Below, one piece after another: positions 35,644 through 49,171 of a DNA stretch of 64,000 nt. The translations under genes and the position numbers were made by a program. The stretch covers positions 10,828,001 to 10,892,000 of the forward strand of contig NC_092582.1 of NCBI RefSeq assembly GCF_037975245.1. Reading direction: 5' to 3'. The number at the start of each line of letters is the position of its first letter. Position 1 is the stretch's first letter. The stretch comes from Apostichopus japonicus. Taxonomy: Eukaryota > Echinodermata > Holothuroidea > Aspidochirotida > Stichopodidae. The notes beneath the pieces were generated by a model. The model had not been told where the DNA came from and did not search any database. It worked only from the letters and a program-made list of their open reading frames with translations.

Positions 35644-36231
35644 TCTTTTGCATCGGTGGTTCGAGCCCCCGGTGATGACGTCTTTTGCCGATCTTTTACA
35701 GCGAGTGCCTACATGGGGAGCTGTAAGTATTAGTTAATCCACCTAATATCTCAGTCCATACAGTGGCGCGATGGCTTGGCGCACTGTACGAGCTGATGAG
35801 CGAGGCTCTCTTTTGCATCGGTGGTTCGAGCCCCCGGTGATGACGTCTTTTGCCGATCTTTTACAGCGAGTGCCTACATGGGGAGCTGTAAGTATTAGTT
35901 AATCCACCTAATATCTCAGTCCATACAGTGGCGCGATGGCTTGGCGCACTGTACGAGCTGATGAGCGAGGCTCTCTTTTGCATCGGTGGTTCGAGTCCCC
36001 GGTGATGACGTCTTTTGCCGATCTTTTACAGCGAGTGCCTACATGGGGAGCTGTAAGTATTAGTTAATCCACCTAATATCTCAGTCCATACAGTGGCGCG
36101 ATGGCTTGGCGCACTGTACGAGCTGATGAGCGAGGCTCTCTTTTGCATCGGTGGTTCGAGTCCCCGGTGATGACGTCTTTTGCCGATCTTTTACAGCGAG
36201 TGCCTACATGGGGAGCTGTAAGTATTAGTTA

Positions 36232-36731
36232 CTCCACCTAATATCTCAGTCCATACAGTGGCGCGATGGCTTGGCGCACTGTACGAGCTGATGAGCGAGG
36301 CTCTCTTTTGCATCGGTGGTTCGAGTCCCCGGTGATGACGTCTTTTGCCGATCTTTTACAGCGAGTGCCTACATGGGGAGCTGTAAGTATTAGTTACTCC
36401 ACCTAATATCTCAGTCCATACAGTGGCGCGATGGCTTGGCGCACTGTACGAGCTGATGAGCGAGGCTCTCTTTTGCATCGGTGGTTCGAGTCCCCGGTGA
36501 TGACGTCTTTTGCCGATCTTTTACAGCGAGTGCCTACATGGGGAGCTGTAAGTATTAGTTACTCCACCTAATATCTCAGTCCATACAGTGGCGCGATGGC
36601 TTGGCGCACTGTACGAGCTGATGAGCGAGGCTCTCTTTTGCATCGGTGGTTCGAGTCCCCGGTGATGACGTCTTTTGCCGATCTTTTACAGCGAGTGCCT
36701 ACATGGGGAGCTGTAAGTATTAGTTACTCCA
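36232..36731 (+). repeat. TTACTCC sub-block, 4 monomers
   Basis: TTAATCC becomes TTACTCC at 36232, 36397, 36562 and 36727. The change removes the monomer's only TTAA site, so these copies lack the target used by the inserted element. Confidence 0.85.
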
Positions 36732-36797
36732 CCTAATATCTCAGTCCATACAGTGGCGCGATGGCTTGGCGCACTGTACGAGCTGATGAGCGAGGCT

Positions 36798-37788
36798 GTC
36801 TTTTGCATCGGTGGTTCGAGTCCCCGGTGATGACGTCTTTTGCCGATCTTTTACAGCGAGTGCCTACATGGGGAGCTGTAAGTATTAGTTAATCCACCTA
36901 ATATCTCAGTCCATACAGTGGCGCGATGGCTTGGCGCACTGTACGAGCTGATGAGCGAGGCTGTCTTTTGCATCGGTGGTTCGAGTCCCCGGTGATGACG
37001 TCTTTTGCCGATCTTTTACAGCGAGTGCCTACATGGGGAGCTGTAAGTATTAGTTAATCCACCTAATATCTCAGTCCATACAGTGGCGCGATGGCTTGGC
37101 GCACTGTACGAGCTGATGAGCGAGGCTGTCTTTTGCATCGGTGGTTCGAGTCCCCGGTGATGACGTCTTTTGCCGATCTTTTACAGCGAGTGCCTACATG
37201 GGGAGCTGTAAGTATTAGTTAATCCACCTAATATCTCAGTCCATACAGTGGCGCGATGGCTTGGCGCACTGTACGAGCTGATGAGCGAGGCTGTCTTTTG
37301 CATCGGTGGTTCGAGTCCCCGGTGATGACGTCTTTTGCCGATCTTTTACAGCGAGTGCCTACATGGGGAGCTGTAAGTATTAGTTAATCCACCTAATATC
37401 TCAGTCCATACAGTGGCGCGATGGCTTGGCGCACTGTACGAGCTGATGAGCGAGGCTGTCTTTTGCATCGGTGGTTCGAGTCCCCGGTGATGACGTCTTT
37501 TGCCGATCTTTTACAGCGAGTGCCTACATGGGGAGCTGTAAGTATTAGTTAATCCACCTAATATCTCAGTCCATACAGTGGCGCGATGGCTTGGCGCACT
37601 GTACGAGCTGATGAGCGAGGCTGTCTTTTGCATCGGTGGTTCGAGTCCCCGGTGATGACGTCTTTTGCCGATCTTTTACAGCGAGTGCCTACATGGGGAG
37701 CTGTAAGTATTAGTTAATCCACCTAATATCTCAGTCCATACAGTGGCGCGATGGCTTGGCGCACTGTACGAGCTGATGAGCGAGGCTG
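36798..37788 (+). repeat. Second GAGGCTGTC sub-block, 7 monomers
   Basis: The CTGTC variant reappears in seven monomers. As in the first occurrence, it is followed by two monomers with CGAGCCCCC (38141, 38306) and then a TTACTCC run, which suggests duplication of a larger segment. Confidence 0.85.
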
Positions 37789-38376
37789 TCTTTTGCATCG
37801 GTGGTTCGAGTCCCCGGTGATGACGTCTTTTGCCGATCTTTTACAGCGAGTGCCTACATGGGGAGCTGTAAGTATTAGTTAATCCACCTAATATCTCAGT
37901 CCATACAGTGGCGCGATGGCTTGGCGCACTGTACGAGCTGATGAGCGAGGCTCTCTTTTGCATCGGTGGTTCGAGTCCCCGGTGATGACGTCTTTTGCCG
38001 ATCTTTTACAGCGAGTGCCTACATGGGGAGCTGTAAGTATTAGTTAATCCACCTAATATCTCAGTCCATACAGTGGCGCGATGGCTTGGCGCACTGTACG
38101 AGCTGATGAGCGAGGCTCTCTTTTGCATCGGTGGTTCGAGCCCCCGGTGATGACGTCTTTTGCCGATCTTTTACAGCGAGTGCCTACATGGGGAGCTGTA
38201 AGTATTAGTTAATCCACCTAATATCTCAGTCCATACAGTGGCGCGATGGCTTGGCGCACTGTACGAGCTGATGAGCGAGGCTCTCTTTTGCATCGGTGGT
38301 TCGAGCCCCCGGTGATGACGTCTTTTGCCGATCTTTTACAGCGAGTGCCTACATGGGGAGCTGTAAGTATTAGTTA

Positions 38377-40361
38377 CTCCACCTAATATCTCAGTCCATA
38401 CAGTGGCGCGATGGCTTGGCGCACTGTACGAGCTGATGAGCGAGGCTCTCTTTTGCATCGGTGGTTCGAGTCCCCGGTGATGACGTCTTTTGCCGATCTT
38501 TTACAGCGAGTGCCTACATGGGGAGCTGTAAGTATTAGTTACTCCACCTAATATCTCAGTCCATACAGTGGCGCGATGGCTTGGCGCACTGTACGAGCTG
38601 ATGAGCGAGGCTCTCTTTTGCATCGGTGGTTCGAGTCCCCGGTGATGACGTCTTTTGCCGATCTTTTACAGCGAGTGCCTACATGGGGAGCTGTAAGTAT
38701 TAGTTACTCCACCTAATATCTCAGTCCATACAGTGGCGCGATGGCTTGGCGCACTGTACGAGCTGATGAGCGAGGCTCTCTTTTGCATCGGTGGTTCGAG
38801 TCCCCGGTGATGACGTCTTTTGCCGATCTTTTACAGCGAGTGCCTACATGGGGAGCTGTAAGTATTAGTTACTCCACCTAATATCTCAGTCCATACAGTG
38901 GCGCGATGGCTTGGCGCACTGTACGAGCTGATGAGCGAGGCTCTCTTTTGCATCGGTGGTTCGAGTCCCCGGTGATGACGTCTTTTGCCGATCTTTTACA
39001 GCGAGTGCCTACATGGGGAGCTGTAAGTATTAGTTACTCCACCTAATATCTCAGTCCATACAGTGGCGCGATGGCTTGGCGCACTGTACGAGCTGATGAG
39101 CGAGGCTCTCTTTTGCATCGGTGGTTCGAGTCCCCGGTGATGACGTCTTTTGCCGATCTTTTACAGCGAGTGCCTACATGGGGAGCTGTAAGTATTAGTT
39201 ACTCCACCTAATATCTCAGTCCATACAGTGGCGCGATGGCTTGGCGCACTGTACGAGCTGATGAGCGAGGCTCTCTTTTGCATCGGTGGTTCGAGTCCCC
39301 GGTGATGACGTCTTTTGCCGATCTTTTACAGCGAGTGCCTACATGGCGAGCTGTAAGTATTAGTTACTCCACCTAATATCTCAGTCCATACAGTGGCGCG
39401 ATGGCTTGGCGCACTGTACGAGCTGATGAGCGAGGCTCTCTTTTGCATCGGTGGTTCGAGTCCCCGGTGATGACGTCTTTTGCCGATCTTTTACAGCGAG
39501 TGCCTACATGGGGAGCTGTAAGTATTAGTTACTCCACCTAATATCTCAGTCCATACAGTGGCGCGATGGCTTGGCGCACTGTACGAGCTGATGAGCGAGG
39601 CTCTCTTTTGCATCGGTGGTTCGAGTCCCCGGTGATGACGTCTTTTGCCGATCTTTTACAGCGAGTGCCTACATGGGGAGCTGTAAGTATTAGTTACTCC
39701 ACCTAATATCTCAGTCCATACAGTGGCGCGATGGCTTGGCGCACTGTACGAGCTGATGAGCGAGGCTCTCTTTTGCATCGGTGGTTCGAGTCCCCGGTGA
39801 TGACGTCTTTTGCCGATCTTTTACAGCGAGTGCCTACATGGGGAGCTGTAAGTATTAGTTACTCCACCTAATATCTCAGTCCATACAGTGGCGCGATGGC
39901 TTGGCGCACTGTACGAGCTGATGAGCGAGGCTCTCTTTTGCATCGGTGGTTCGAGTCCCCGGTGATGACGTCTTTTGCCGATCTTTTACAGCGAGTGCCT
40001 ACATGGGGAGCTGTAAGTATTAGTTACTCCACCTAATATCTCAGTCCATACAGTGGCGCGATGGCTTGGCGCACTGTACGAGCTGATGAGCGAGGCTCTC
40101 TTTTGCATCGGTGGTTCGAGTCCCCGGTGATGACGTCTTTTGCCGATCTTTTACAGCGAGTGCCTACATGGGGAGCTGTAAGTATTAGTTACTCCACCTA
40201 ATATCTCAGTCCATACAGTGGCGCGATGGCTTGGCGCACTGTACGAGCTGATGAGCGAGGCTCTCTTTTGCATCGGTGGTTCGAGTCCCCGGTGATGACG
40301 TCTTTTGCCGATCTTTTACAGCGAGTGCCTACATGGGGAGCTGTAAGTATTAGTTACTCCA
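38377..40361 (+). repeat. Second TTACTCC sub-block, 13 monomers
   Basis: TTACTCC recurs every 165 bp from 38377 to 40357. One member has ACATGGCGAG near 39347. All lack the TTAA site. Confidence 0.85.
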
Positions 40362-40426
40362 CCTAATATCTCAGTCCATACAGTGGCGCGATGGCTTGGC
40401 GCACTGTACGAGCTGATGAGCGAGGC

Positions 40427-40930
40427 CCTCTTTTGCATCGGTGGTTCGAGTCCCCGGTGATGACGTCTTTTGCCGATCTTTTACAGCGAGTGCCTACATG
40501 GGGAGCTGTAAGTATTAGTTAATCCACCTAATATCTCAGTCCATACAGTGGCGCGATGGCTTGGCGCACTGTACGAGCTGATGAGCGAGGCCCTCTTTTG
40601 CATCGGTGGTTCGAGTCCCCGGTGATGACGTCTTTTGCCGATCTTTTACAGCGAGTGCCTACATGGGGAGCTGTAAGTATTAGTTAATCCACCTAATATC
40701 TCAGTCCATACAGTGGCGCGATGGCTTGGCGCACTGTACGAGCTGATGAGCGAGGCCCTCTTTTGCATCGGTGGTTCGAGTCCCCGGTGATGACGTCTTT
40801 TGCCGATCTTTTACAGCGAGTGCCTACATGGGGAGCTGTAAGTATTAGTTAATCCACCTAATATCTCAGTCCATACAGTGGCGCGATGGCTTGGCGCACT
40901 GTACGAGCTGATGAGCGAGGCCCTCTTTTG
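40427..40930 (+). repeat. GAGGCCCTC sub-block, 4 monomers
   Basis: GAGGCTCTC becomes GAGGCCCTC at 40427, 40592, 40757 and 40922. The same variant is amplified again near 49172-52310. Confidence 0.82.
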
Positions 40931-41305
40931 CATCGGTGGTTCGAGTCCCCGGTGATGACGTCTTTTGCCGATCTTTTACAGCGAGTGCCTACATGGGGAG
41001 CTGTAAGTATTAGTTAATCCACCTAATATCTCAGTCCATACAGTGGCGCGATGGCTTGGCGCACTGTACGAGCTGATGAGCGAGGCTCTCTTTTGCATCG
41101 GTGGTTCGAGTCCCCGGTGATGACGTCTTTTGCCGATCTTTTACAGCGAGTGCCTACATGGGGAGCTGTAAGTATTAGTTAATCCACCTAATATCTCAGT
41201 CCATACAGTGGCGCGATGGCTTGGCGCACTGTACGAGCTGATGAGCGAGGCTCTCTTTTGCATCGGTGGTTCGAGTCCCCGGTGATGACGTCTTTTGCCG
41301 ATCTT

Positions 41306-41970
41306 TCACAGCGAGTGCCTACATGGGGAGCTGTAAGTATTAGTTAATCCACCTAATATCTCAGTCCATACAGTGGCGCGATGGCTTGGCGCACTGTACG
41401 AGCTGATGAGCGAGGCTCTCTTTTGCATCGGTGGTTCGAGTCCCCGGTGATGACGTCTTTTGCCGATCTTTCACAGCGAGTGCCTACATGGGGAGCTGTA
41501 AGTATTAGTTAATCCACCTAATATCTCAGTCCATACAGTGGCGCGATGGCTTGGCGCACTGTACGAGCTGATGAGCGAGGCTCTCTTTTGCATCGGTGGT
41601 TCGAGTCCCCGGTGATGACGTCTTTTGCCGATCTTTCACAGCGAGTGCCTACATGGGGAGCTGTAAGTATTAGTTAATCCACCTAATATCTCAGTCCATA
41701 CAGTGGCGCGATGGCTTGGCGCACTGTACGAGCTGATGAGCGAGGCTCTCTTTTGCATCGGTGGTTCGAGTCCCCGGTGATGACGTCTTTTGCCGATCTT
41801 TCACAGCGAGTGCCTACATGGGGAGCTGTAAGTATTAGTTAATCCACCTAATATCTCAGTCCATACAGTGGCGCGATGGCTTGGCGCACTGTACGAGCTG
41901 ATGAGCGAGGCTCTCTTTTGCATCGGTGGTTCGAGTCCCCGGTGATGACGTCTTTTGCCGATCTTTCACA
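41306..41970 (+). repeat. Second TC sub-block, 5 monomers
   Basis: TTTCACAG at 41306, 41471, 41636, 41801 and 41966, surrounded by TTTTACAG monomers. It is about 10 kb from the main TC block. Confidence 0.82.
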
Positions 41971-44143
41971 GCGAGTGCCTACATGGGGAGCTGTAAGTAT
42001 TAGTTAATCCACCTAATATCTCAGTCCATACAGTGGCGCGATGGCTTGGCGCACTGTACGAGCTGATGAGCGAGGCTCTCTTTTGCATCGGTGGTTCGAG
42101 TCCCCGGTGATGACGTCTTTTGCCGATCTTTTACAGCGAGTGCCTACATGGGGAGCTGTAAGTATTAGTTAATCCACCTAATATCTCAGTCCATACAGTG
42201 GCGCGATGGCTTGGCGCACTGTACGAGCTGATGAGCGAGGCTCTCTTTTGCATCGGTGGTTCGAGTCCCCGGTGATGACGTCTTTTGCCGATCTTTTACA
42301 GCGAGTGCCTACATGGGGAGCTGTAAGTATTAGTTAATCCACCTAATATCTCAGTCCATACAGTGGCGCGATGGCTTGGCGCACTGTACGAGCTGATGAG
42401 CGAGGCTCTCTTTTGCATCGGTGGTTCGAGTCCCCGGTGATGACGTCTTTTGCCGATCTTTTACAGCGAGTGCCTACATGGGGAGCTGTAAGTATTAGTT
42501 AATCCACCTAATATCTCAGTCCATACAGTGGCGCGATGGCTTGGCGCACTGTACGAGCTGATGAGCGAGGCTCTCTTTTGCATCGGTGGTTCGAGTCCCC
42601 GGTGATGACGTCTTTTGCCGATCTTTTACAGCGAGTGCCTACATGGGGAGCTGTAAGTATTAGTTAATCCACCTAATATCTCAGTCCATACAGTGGCGCG
42701 ATGGCTTGGCGCACTGTACGAGCTGATGAGCGAGGCTCTCTTTTGCATCGGTGGTTCGAGTCCCCGGTGATGACGTCTTTTGCCGATCTTTTACAGCGAG
42801 TGCCTACATGGGGAGCTGTAAGTATTAGTTAATCCACCTAATATCTCAGTCCATACAGTGGCGCGATGGCTTGGCGCACTGTACGAGCTGATGAGCGAGG
42901 CTCTCTTTTGCATCGGTGGTTCGAGTCCCCGGTGATGACGTCTTTTGCCGATCTTTTACAGCGAGTGCCTACATGGGGAGCTGTAAGTATTAGTTAATCC
43001 ACCTAATATCTCAGTCCATACAGTGGCGCGATGGCTTGGCGCACTGTACGAGCTGATGAGCGAGGCTCTCTTTTGCATCGGTGGTTCGAGTCCCCGGTGA
43101 TGACGTCTTTTGCCGATCTTTTACAGCGAGTGCCTACATGGGGAGCTGTAAGTATTAGTTAATCCACCTAATATCTCAGTCCATACAGTGGCGCGATGGC
43201 TTGGCGCACTGTACGAGCTGATGAGCGAGGCTCTCTTTTGCATCGGTGGTTCGAGTCCCCGGTGATGACGTCTTTTGCCGATCTTTTACAGCGAGTGCCT
43301 ACATGGGGAGCTGTAAGTATTAGTTAATCCACCTAATATCTCAGTCCATACAGTGGCGCGATGGCTTGGCGCACTGTACGAGCTGATGAGCGAGGCTCTC
43401 TTTTGCATCGGTGGTTCGAGTCCCCGGTGATGACGTCTTTTGCCGATCTTTTACAGCGAGTGCCTACATGGGGAGCTGTAAGTATTAGTTAATCCACCTA
43501 ATATCTCAGTCCATACAGTGGCGCGATGGCTTGGCGCACTGTACGAGCTGATGAGCGAGGCTCTCTTTTGCATCGGTGGTTCGAGTCCCCGGTGATGACG
43601 TCTTTTGCCGATCTTTTACAGCGAGTGCCTACATGGGGAGCTGTAAGTATTAGTTAATCCACCTAATATCTCAGTCCATACAGTGGCGCGATGGCTTGGC
43701 GCACTGTACGAGCTGATGAGCGAGGCTCTCTTTTGCATCGGTGGTTCGAGTCCCCGGTGATGACGTCTTTTGCCGATCTTTTACAGCGAGTGCCTACATG
43801 GGGAGCTGTAAGTATTAGTTAATCCACCTAATATCTCAGTCCATACAGTGGCGCGATGGCTTGGCGCACTGTACGAGCTGATGAGCGAGGCTCTCTTTTG
43901 CATCGGTGGTTCGAGTCCCCGGTGATGACGTCTTTTGCCGATCTTTTACAGCGAGTGCCTACATGGGGAGCTGTAAGTATTAGTTAATCCACCTAATATC
44001 TCAGTCCATACAGTGGCGCGATGGCTTGGCGCACTGTACGAGCTGATGAGCGAGGCTCTCTTTTGCATCGGTGGTTCGAGTCCCCGGTGATGACGTCTTT
44101 TGCCGATCTTTTACAGCGAGTGCCTACATGGGGAGCTGTAAGT

Positions 44144-47100
44144 CTTAGTTAATCCACCTAATATCTCAGTCCATACAGTGGCGCGATGGCTTGGCGCACT
44201 GTACGAGCTGATGAGCGAGGCTCTCTTTTGCATCGGTGGTTCGAGTCCCCGGTGATGACGTCTTTTGCCGATCTTTTACAGCGAGTGCCTACATGGGGAG
44301 CTGTAAGTCTTAGTTAATCCACCTAATATCTCAGTCCATACAGTGGCGCGATGGCTTGGCGCACTGTACGAGCTGATGAGCGAGGCTCTCTTTTGCATCG
44401 GTGGTTCGAGTCCCCGGTGATGACGTCTTTTGCCGATCTTTTACAGCGAGTGCCTACATGGGGAGCTGTAAGTCTTAGTTAATCCACCTAATATCTCAGT
44501 CCATACAGTGGCGCGATGGCTTGGCGCACTGTACGAGCTGATGAGCGAGGCTCTCTTTTGCATCGGTGGTTCGAGTCCCCGGTGATGACGTCTTTTGCCG
44601 ATCTTTTACAGCGAGTGCCTACATGGGGAGCTGTAAGTCTTAGTTAATCCACCTAATATCTCAGTCCATACAGTGGCGCGATGGCTTGGCGCACTGTACG
44701 AGCTGATGAGCGAGGCTCTCTTTTGCATCGGTGGTTCGAGTCCCCGGTGATGACGTCTTTTGCCGATCTTTTACAGCGAGTGCCTACATGGGGAGCTGTA
44801 AGTCTTAGTTAATCCACCTAATATCTCAGTCCATACAGTGGCGCGATGGCTTGGCGCACTGTACGAGCTGATGAGCGAGGCTCTCTTTTGCATCGGTGGT
44901 TCGAGTCCCCGGTGATGACGTCTTTTGCCGATCTTTTACAGCGAGTGCCTACATGGGGAGCTGTAAGTCTTAGTTAATCCACCTAATATCTCAGTCCATA
45001 CAGTGGCGCGATGGCTTGGCGCACTGTACGAGCTGATGAGCGAGGCTCTCTTTTGCATCGGTGGTTCGAGTCCCCGGTGATGACGTCTTTTGCCGATCTT
45101 TTACAGCGAGTGCCTACATGGGGAGCTGTAAGTCTTAGTTAATCCACCTAATATCTCAGTCCATACAGTGGCGCGATGGCTTGGCGCACTGTACGAGCTG
45201 ATGAGCGAGGCTCTCTTTTGCATCGGTGGTTCGAGTCCCCGGTGATGACGTCTTTTGCCGATCTTTTACAGCGAGTGCCTACATGGGGAGCTGTAAGTCT
45301 TAGTTAATCCACCTAATATCTCAGTCCATACAGTGGCGCGATGGCTTGGCGCACTGTACGAGCTGATGAGCGAGGCTCTCTTTTGCATCGGTGGTTCGAG
45401 TCCCCGGTGATGACGTCTTTTGCCGATCTTTTACAGCGAGTGCCTACATGGGGAGCTGTAAGTCTTAGTTAATCCACCTAATATCTCAGTCCATACAGTG
45501 GCGCGATGGCTTGGCGCACTGTACGAGCTGATGAGCGAGGCTCTCTTTTGCATCGGTGGTTCGAGTCCCCGGTGATGACGTCTTTTGCCGATCTTTTACA
45601 GCGAGTGCCTACATGGGGAGCTGTAAGTCTTAGTTAATCCACCTAATATCTCAGTCCATACAGTGGCGCGATGGCTTGGCGCACTGTACGAGCTGATGAG
45701 CGAGGCTCTCTTTTGCATCGGTGGTTCGAGTCCCCGGTGATGACGTCTTTTGCCGATCTTTTACAGCGAGTGCCTACATGGGGAGCTGTAAGTCTTAGTT
45801 AATCCACCTAATATCTCAGTCCATACAGTGGCGCGATGGCTTGGCGCACTGTACGAGCTGATGAGCGAGGCTCTCTTTTGCATCGGTGGTTCGAGTCCCC
45901 GGTGATGACGTCTTTTGCCGATCTTTTACAGCGAGTGCCTACATGGGGAGCTGTAAGTCTTAGTTAATCCACCTAATATCTCAGTCCATACAGTGGCGCG
46001 ATGGCTTGGCGCACTGTACGAGCTGATGAGCGAGGCTCTCTTTTGCATCGGTGGTTCGAGTCCCCGGTGATGACGTCTTTTGCCGATCTTTTACAGCGAG
46101 TGCCTACATGGGGAGCTGTAAGTCTTAGTTAATCCACCTAATATCTCAGTCCATACAGTGGCGCGATGGCTTGGCGCACTGTACGAGCTGATGAGCGAGG
46201 CTCTCTTTTGCATCGGTGGTTCGAGTCCCCGGTGATGACGTCTTTTGCCGATCTTTTACAGCGAGTGCCTACATGGGGAGCTGTAAGTCTTAGTTAATCC
46301 ACCTAATATCTCAGTCCATACAGTGGCGCGATGGCTTGGCGCACTGTACGAGCTGATGAGCGAGGCTCTCTTTTGCATCGGTGGTTCGAGTCCCCGGTGA
46401 TGACGTCTTTTGCCGATCTTTTACAGCGAGTGCCTACATGGGGAGCTGTAAGTCTTAGTTAATCCACCTAATATCTCAGTCCATACAGTGGCGCGATGGC
46501 TTGGCGCACTGTACGAGCTGATGAGCGAGGCTCTCTTTTGCATCGGTGGTTCGAGTCCCCGGTGATGACGTCTTTTGCCGATCTTTTACAGCGAGTGCCT
46601 ACATGGGGAGCTGTAAGTCTTAGTTAATCCACCTAATATCTCAGTCCATACAGTGGCGCGATGGCTTGGCGCACTGTACGAGCTGATGAGCGAGGCTCTC
46701 TTTTGCATCGGTGGTTCGAGTCCCCGGTGATGACGTCTTTTGCCGATCTTTTACAGCGAGTGCCTACATGGGGAGCTGTAAGTCTTAGTTAATCCACCTA
46801 ATATCTCAGTCCATACAGTGGCGCGATGGCTTGGCGCACTGTACGAGCTGATGAGCGAGGCTCTCTTTTGCATCGGTGGTTCGAGTCCCCGGTGATGACG
46901 TCTTTTGCCGATCTTTTACAGCGAGTGCCTACATGGGGAGCTGTAAGTCTTAGTTAATCCACCTAATATCTCAGTCCATACAGTGGCGCGATGGCTTGGC
47001 GCACTGTACGAGCTGATGAGCGAGGCTCTCTTTTGCATCGGTGGTTCGAGTCCCCGGTGATGACGTCTTTTGCCGATCTTTTACAGCGAGTGCCTACATG

Positions 47101-49098
47101 GGGAGCTGTAAGTCTTAGTTAATCCACCTAATATCTCAGTCCATACAGTGGCGCGATGGCTTGGCGCACTGTACGAGCTGATGAGCGAGGCTCTCTTTTG
47201 CATCGGTGGTTCGAGTCCCCGGTGATGACGTCTTTTGCCGATCTTTTACAGCGAGTGCCTACATGGGGAGCTGTAAGTCTTAGTTAATCCACCTAATATC
47301 TCAGTCCATACAGTGGCGCGATGGCTTGGCGCACTGTACGAGCTGATGAGCGAGGCTCTCTTTTGCATCGGTGGTTCGAGTCCCCGGTGATGACGTCTTT
47401 TGCCGATCTTTTACAGCGAGTGCCTACATGGGGAGCTGTAAGTCTTAGTTAATCCACCTAATATCTCAGTCCATACAGTGGCGCGATGGCTTGGCGCACT
47501 GTACGAGCTGATGAGCGAGGCTCTCTTTTGCATCGGTGGTTCGAGTCCCCGGTGATGACGTCTTTTGCCGATCTTTTACAGCGAGTGCCTACATGGGGAG
47601 CTGTAAGTCTTAGTTAATCCACCTAATATCTCAGTCCATACAGTGGCGCGATGGCTTGGCGCACTGTACGAGCTGATGAGCGAGGCTCTCTTTTGCATCG
47701 GTGGTTCGAGTCCCCGGTGATGACGTCTTTTGCCGATCTTTTACAGCGAGTGCCTACATGGGGAGCTGTAAGTCTTAGTTAATCCACCTAATATCTCAGT
47801 CCATACAGTGGCGCGATGGCTTGGCGCACTGTACGAGCTGATGAGCGAGGCTCTCTTTTGCATCGGTGGTTCGAGTCCCCGGTGATGACGTCTTTTGCCG
47901 ATCTTTTACAGCGAGTGCCTACATGGGGAGCTGTAAGTCTTAGTTAATCCACCTAATATCTCAGTCCATACAGTGGCGCGATGGCTTGGCGCACTGTACG
48001 AGCTGATGAGCGAGGCTCTCTTTTGCATCGGTGGTTCGAGTCCCCGGTGATGACGTCTTTTGCCGATCTTTTACAGCGAGTGCCTACATGGGGAGCTGTA
48101 AGTCTTAGTTAATCCACCTAATATCTCAGTCCATACAGTGGCGCGATGGCTTGGCGCACTGTACGAGCTGATGAGCGAGGCTCTCTTTTGCATCGGTGGT
48201 TCGAGTCCCCGGTGATGACGTCTTTTGCCGATCTTTTACAGCGAGTGCCTACATGGGGAGCTGTAAGTCTTAGTTAATCCACCTAATATCTCAGTCCATA
48301 CAGTGGCGCGATGGCTTGGCGCACTGTACGAGCTGATGAGCGAGGCTCTCTTTTGCATCGGTGGTTCGAGTCCCCGGTGATGACGTCTTTTGCCGATCTT
48401 TTACAGCGAGTGCCTACATGGGGAGCTGTAAGTCTTAGTTAATCCACCTAATATCTCAGTCCATACAGTGGCGCGATGGCTTGGCGCACTGTACGAGCTG
48501 ATGAGCGAGGCTCTCTTTTGCATCGGTGGTTCGAGTCCCCGGTGATGACGTCTTTTGCCGATCTTTTACAGCGAGTGCCTACATGGGGAGCTGTAAGTCT
48601 TAGTTAATCCACCTAATATCTCAGTCCATACAGTGGCGCGATGGCTTGGCGCACTGTACGAGCTGATGAGCGAGGCTCTCTTTTGCATCGGTGGTTCGAG
48701 TCCCCGGTGATGACGTCTTTTGCCGATCTTTTACAGCGAGTGCCTACATGGGGAGCTGTAAGTCTTAGTTAATCCACCTAATATCTCAGTCCATACAGTG
48801 GCGCGATGGCTTGGCGCACTGTACGAGCTGATGAGCGAGGCTCTCTTTTGCATCGGTGGTTCGAGTCCCCGGTGATGACGTCTTTTGCCGATCTTTTACA
48901 GCGAGTGCCTACATGGGGAGCTGTAAGTCTTAGTTAATCCACCTAATATCTCAGTCCATACAGTGGCGCGATGGCTTGGCGCACTGTACGAGCTGATGAG
49001 CGAGGCTCTCTTTTGCATCGGTGGTTCGAGTCCCCGGTGATGACGTCTTTTGCCGATCTTTTACAGCGAGTGCCTACATGGGGAGCTGTAAGTCTTAG
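44144..49098 (+). repeat. AAGTCTTAG sub-block, 31 monomers
   Basis: GTAAGTATTAG becomes GTAAGTCTTAG in thirty-one consecutive monomers that otherwise look identical. A lone copy at 52229 lies an exact multiple of 165 bp away. This is the largest single-variant block before the gap and implies recent amplification. Confidence 0.88.
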
Positions 49099-49171
49099 TT
49101 AATCCACCTAATATCTCAGTCCATACAGTGGCGCGATGGCTTGGCGCACTGTACGAGCTGATGAGCGAGGC

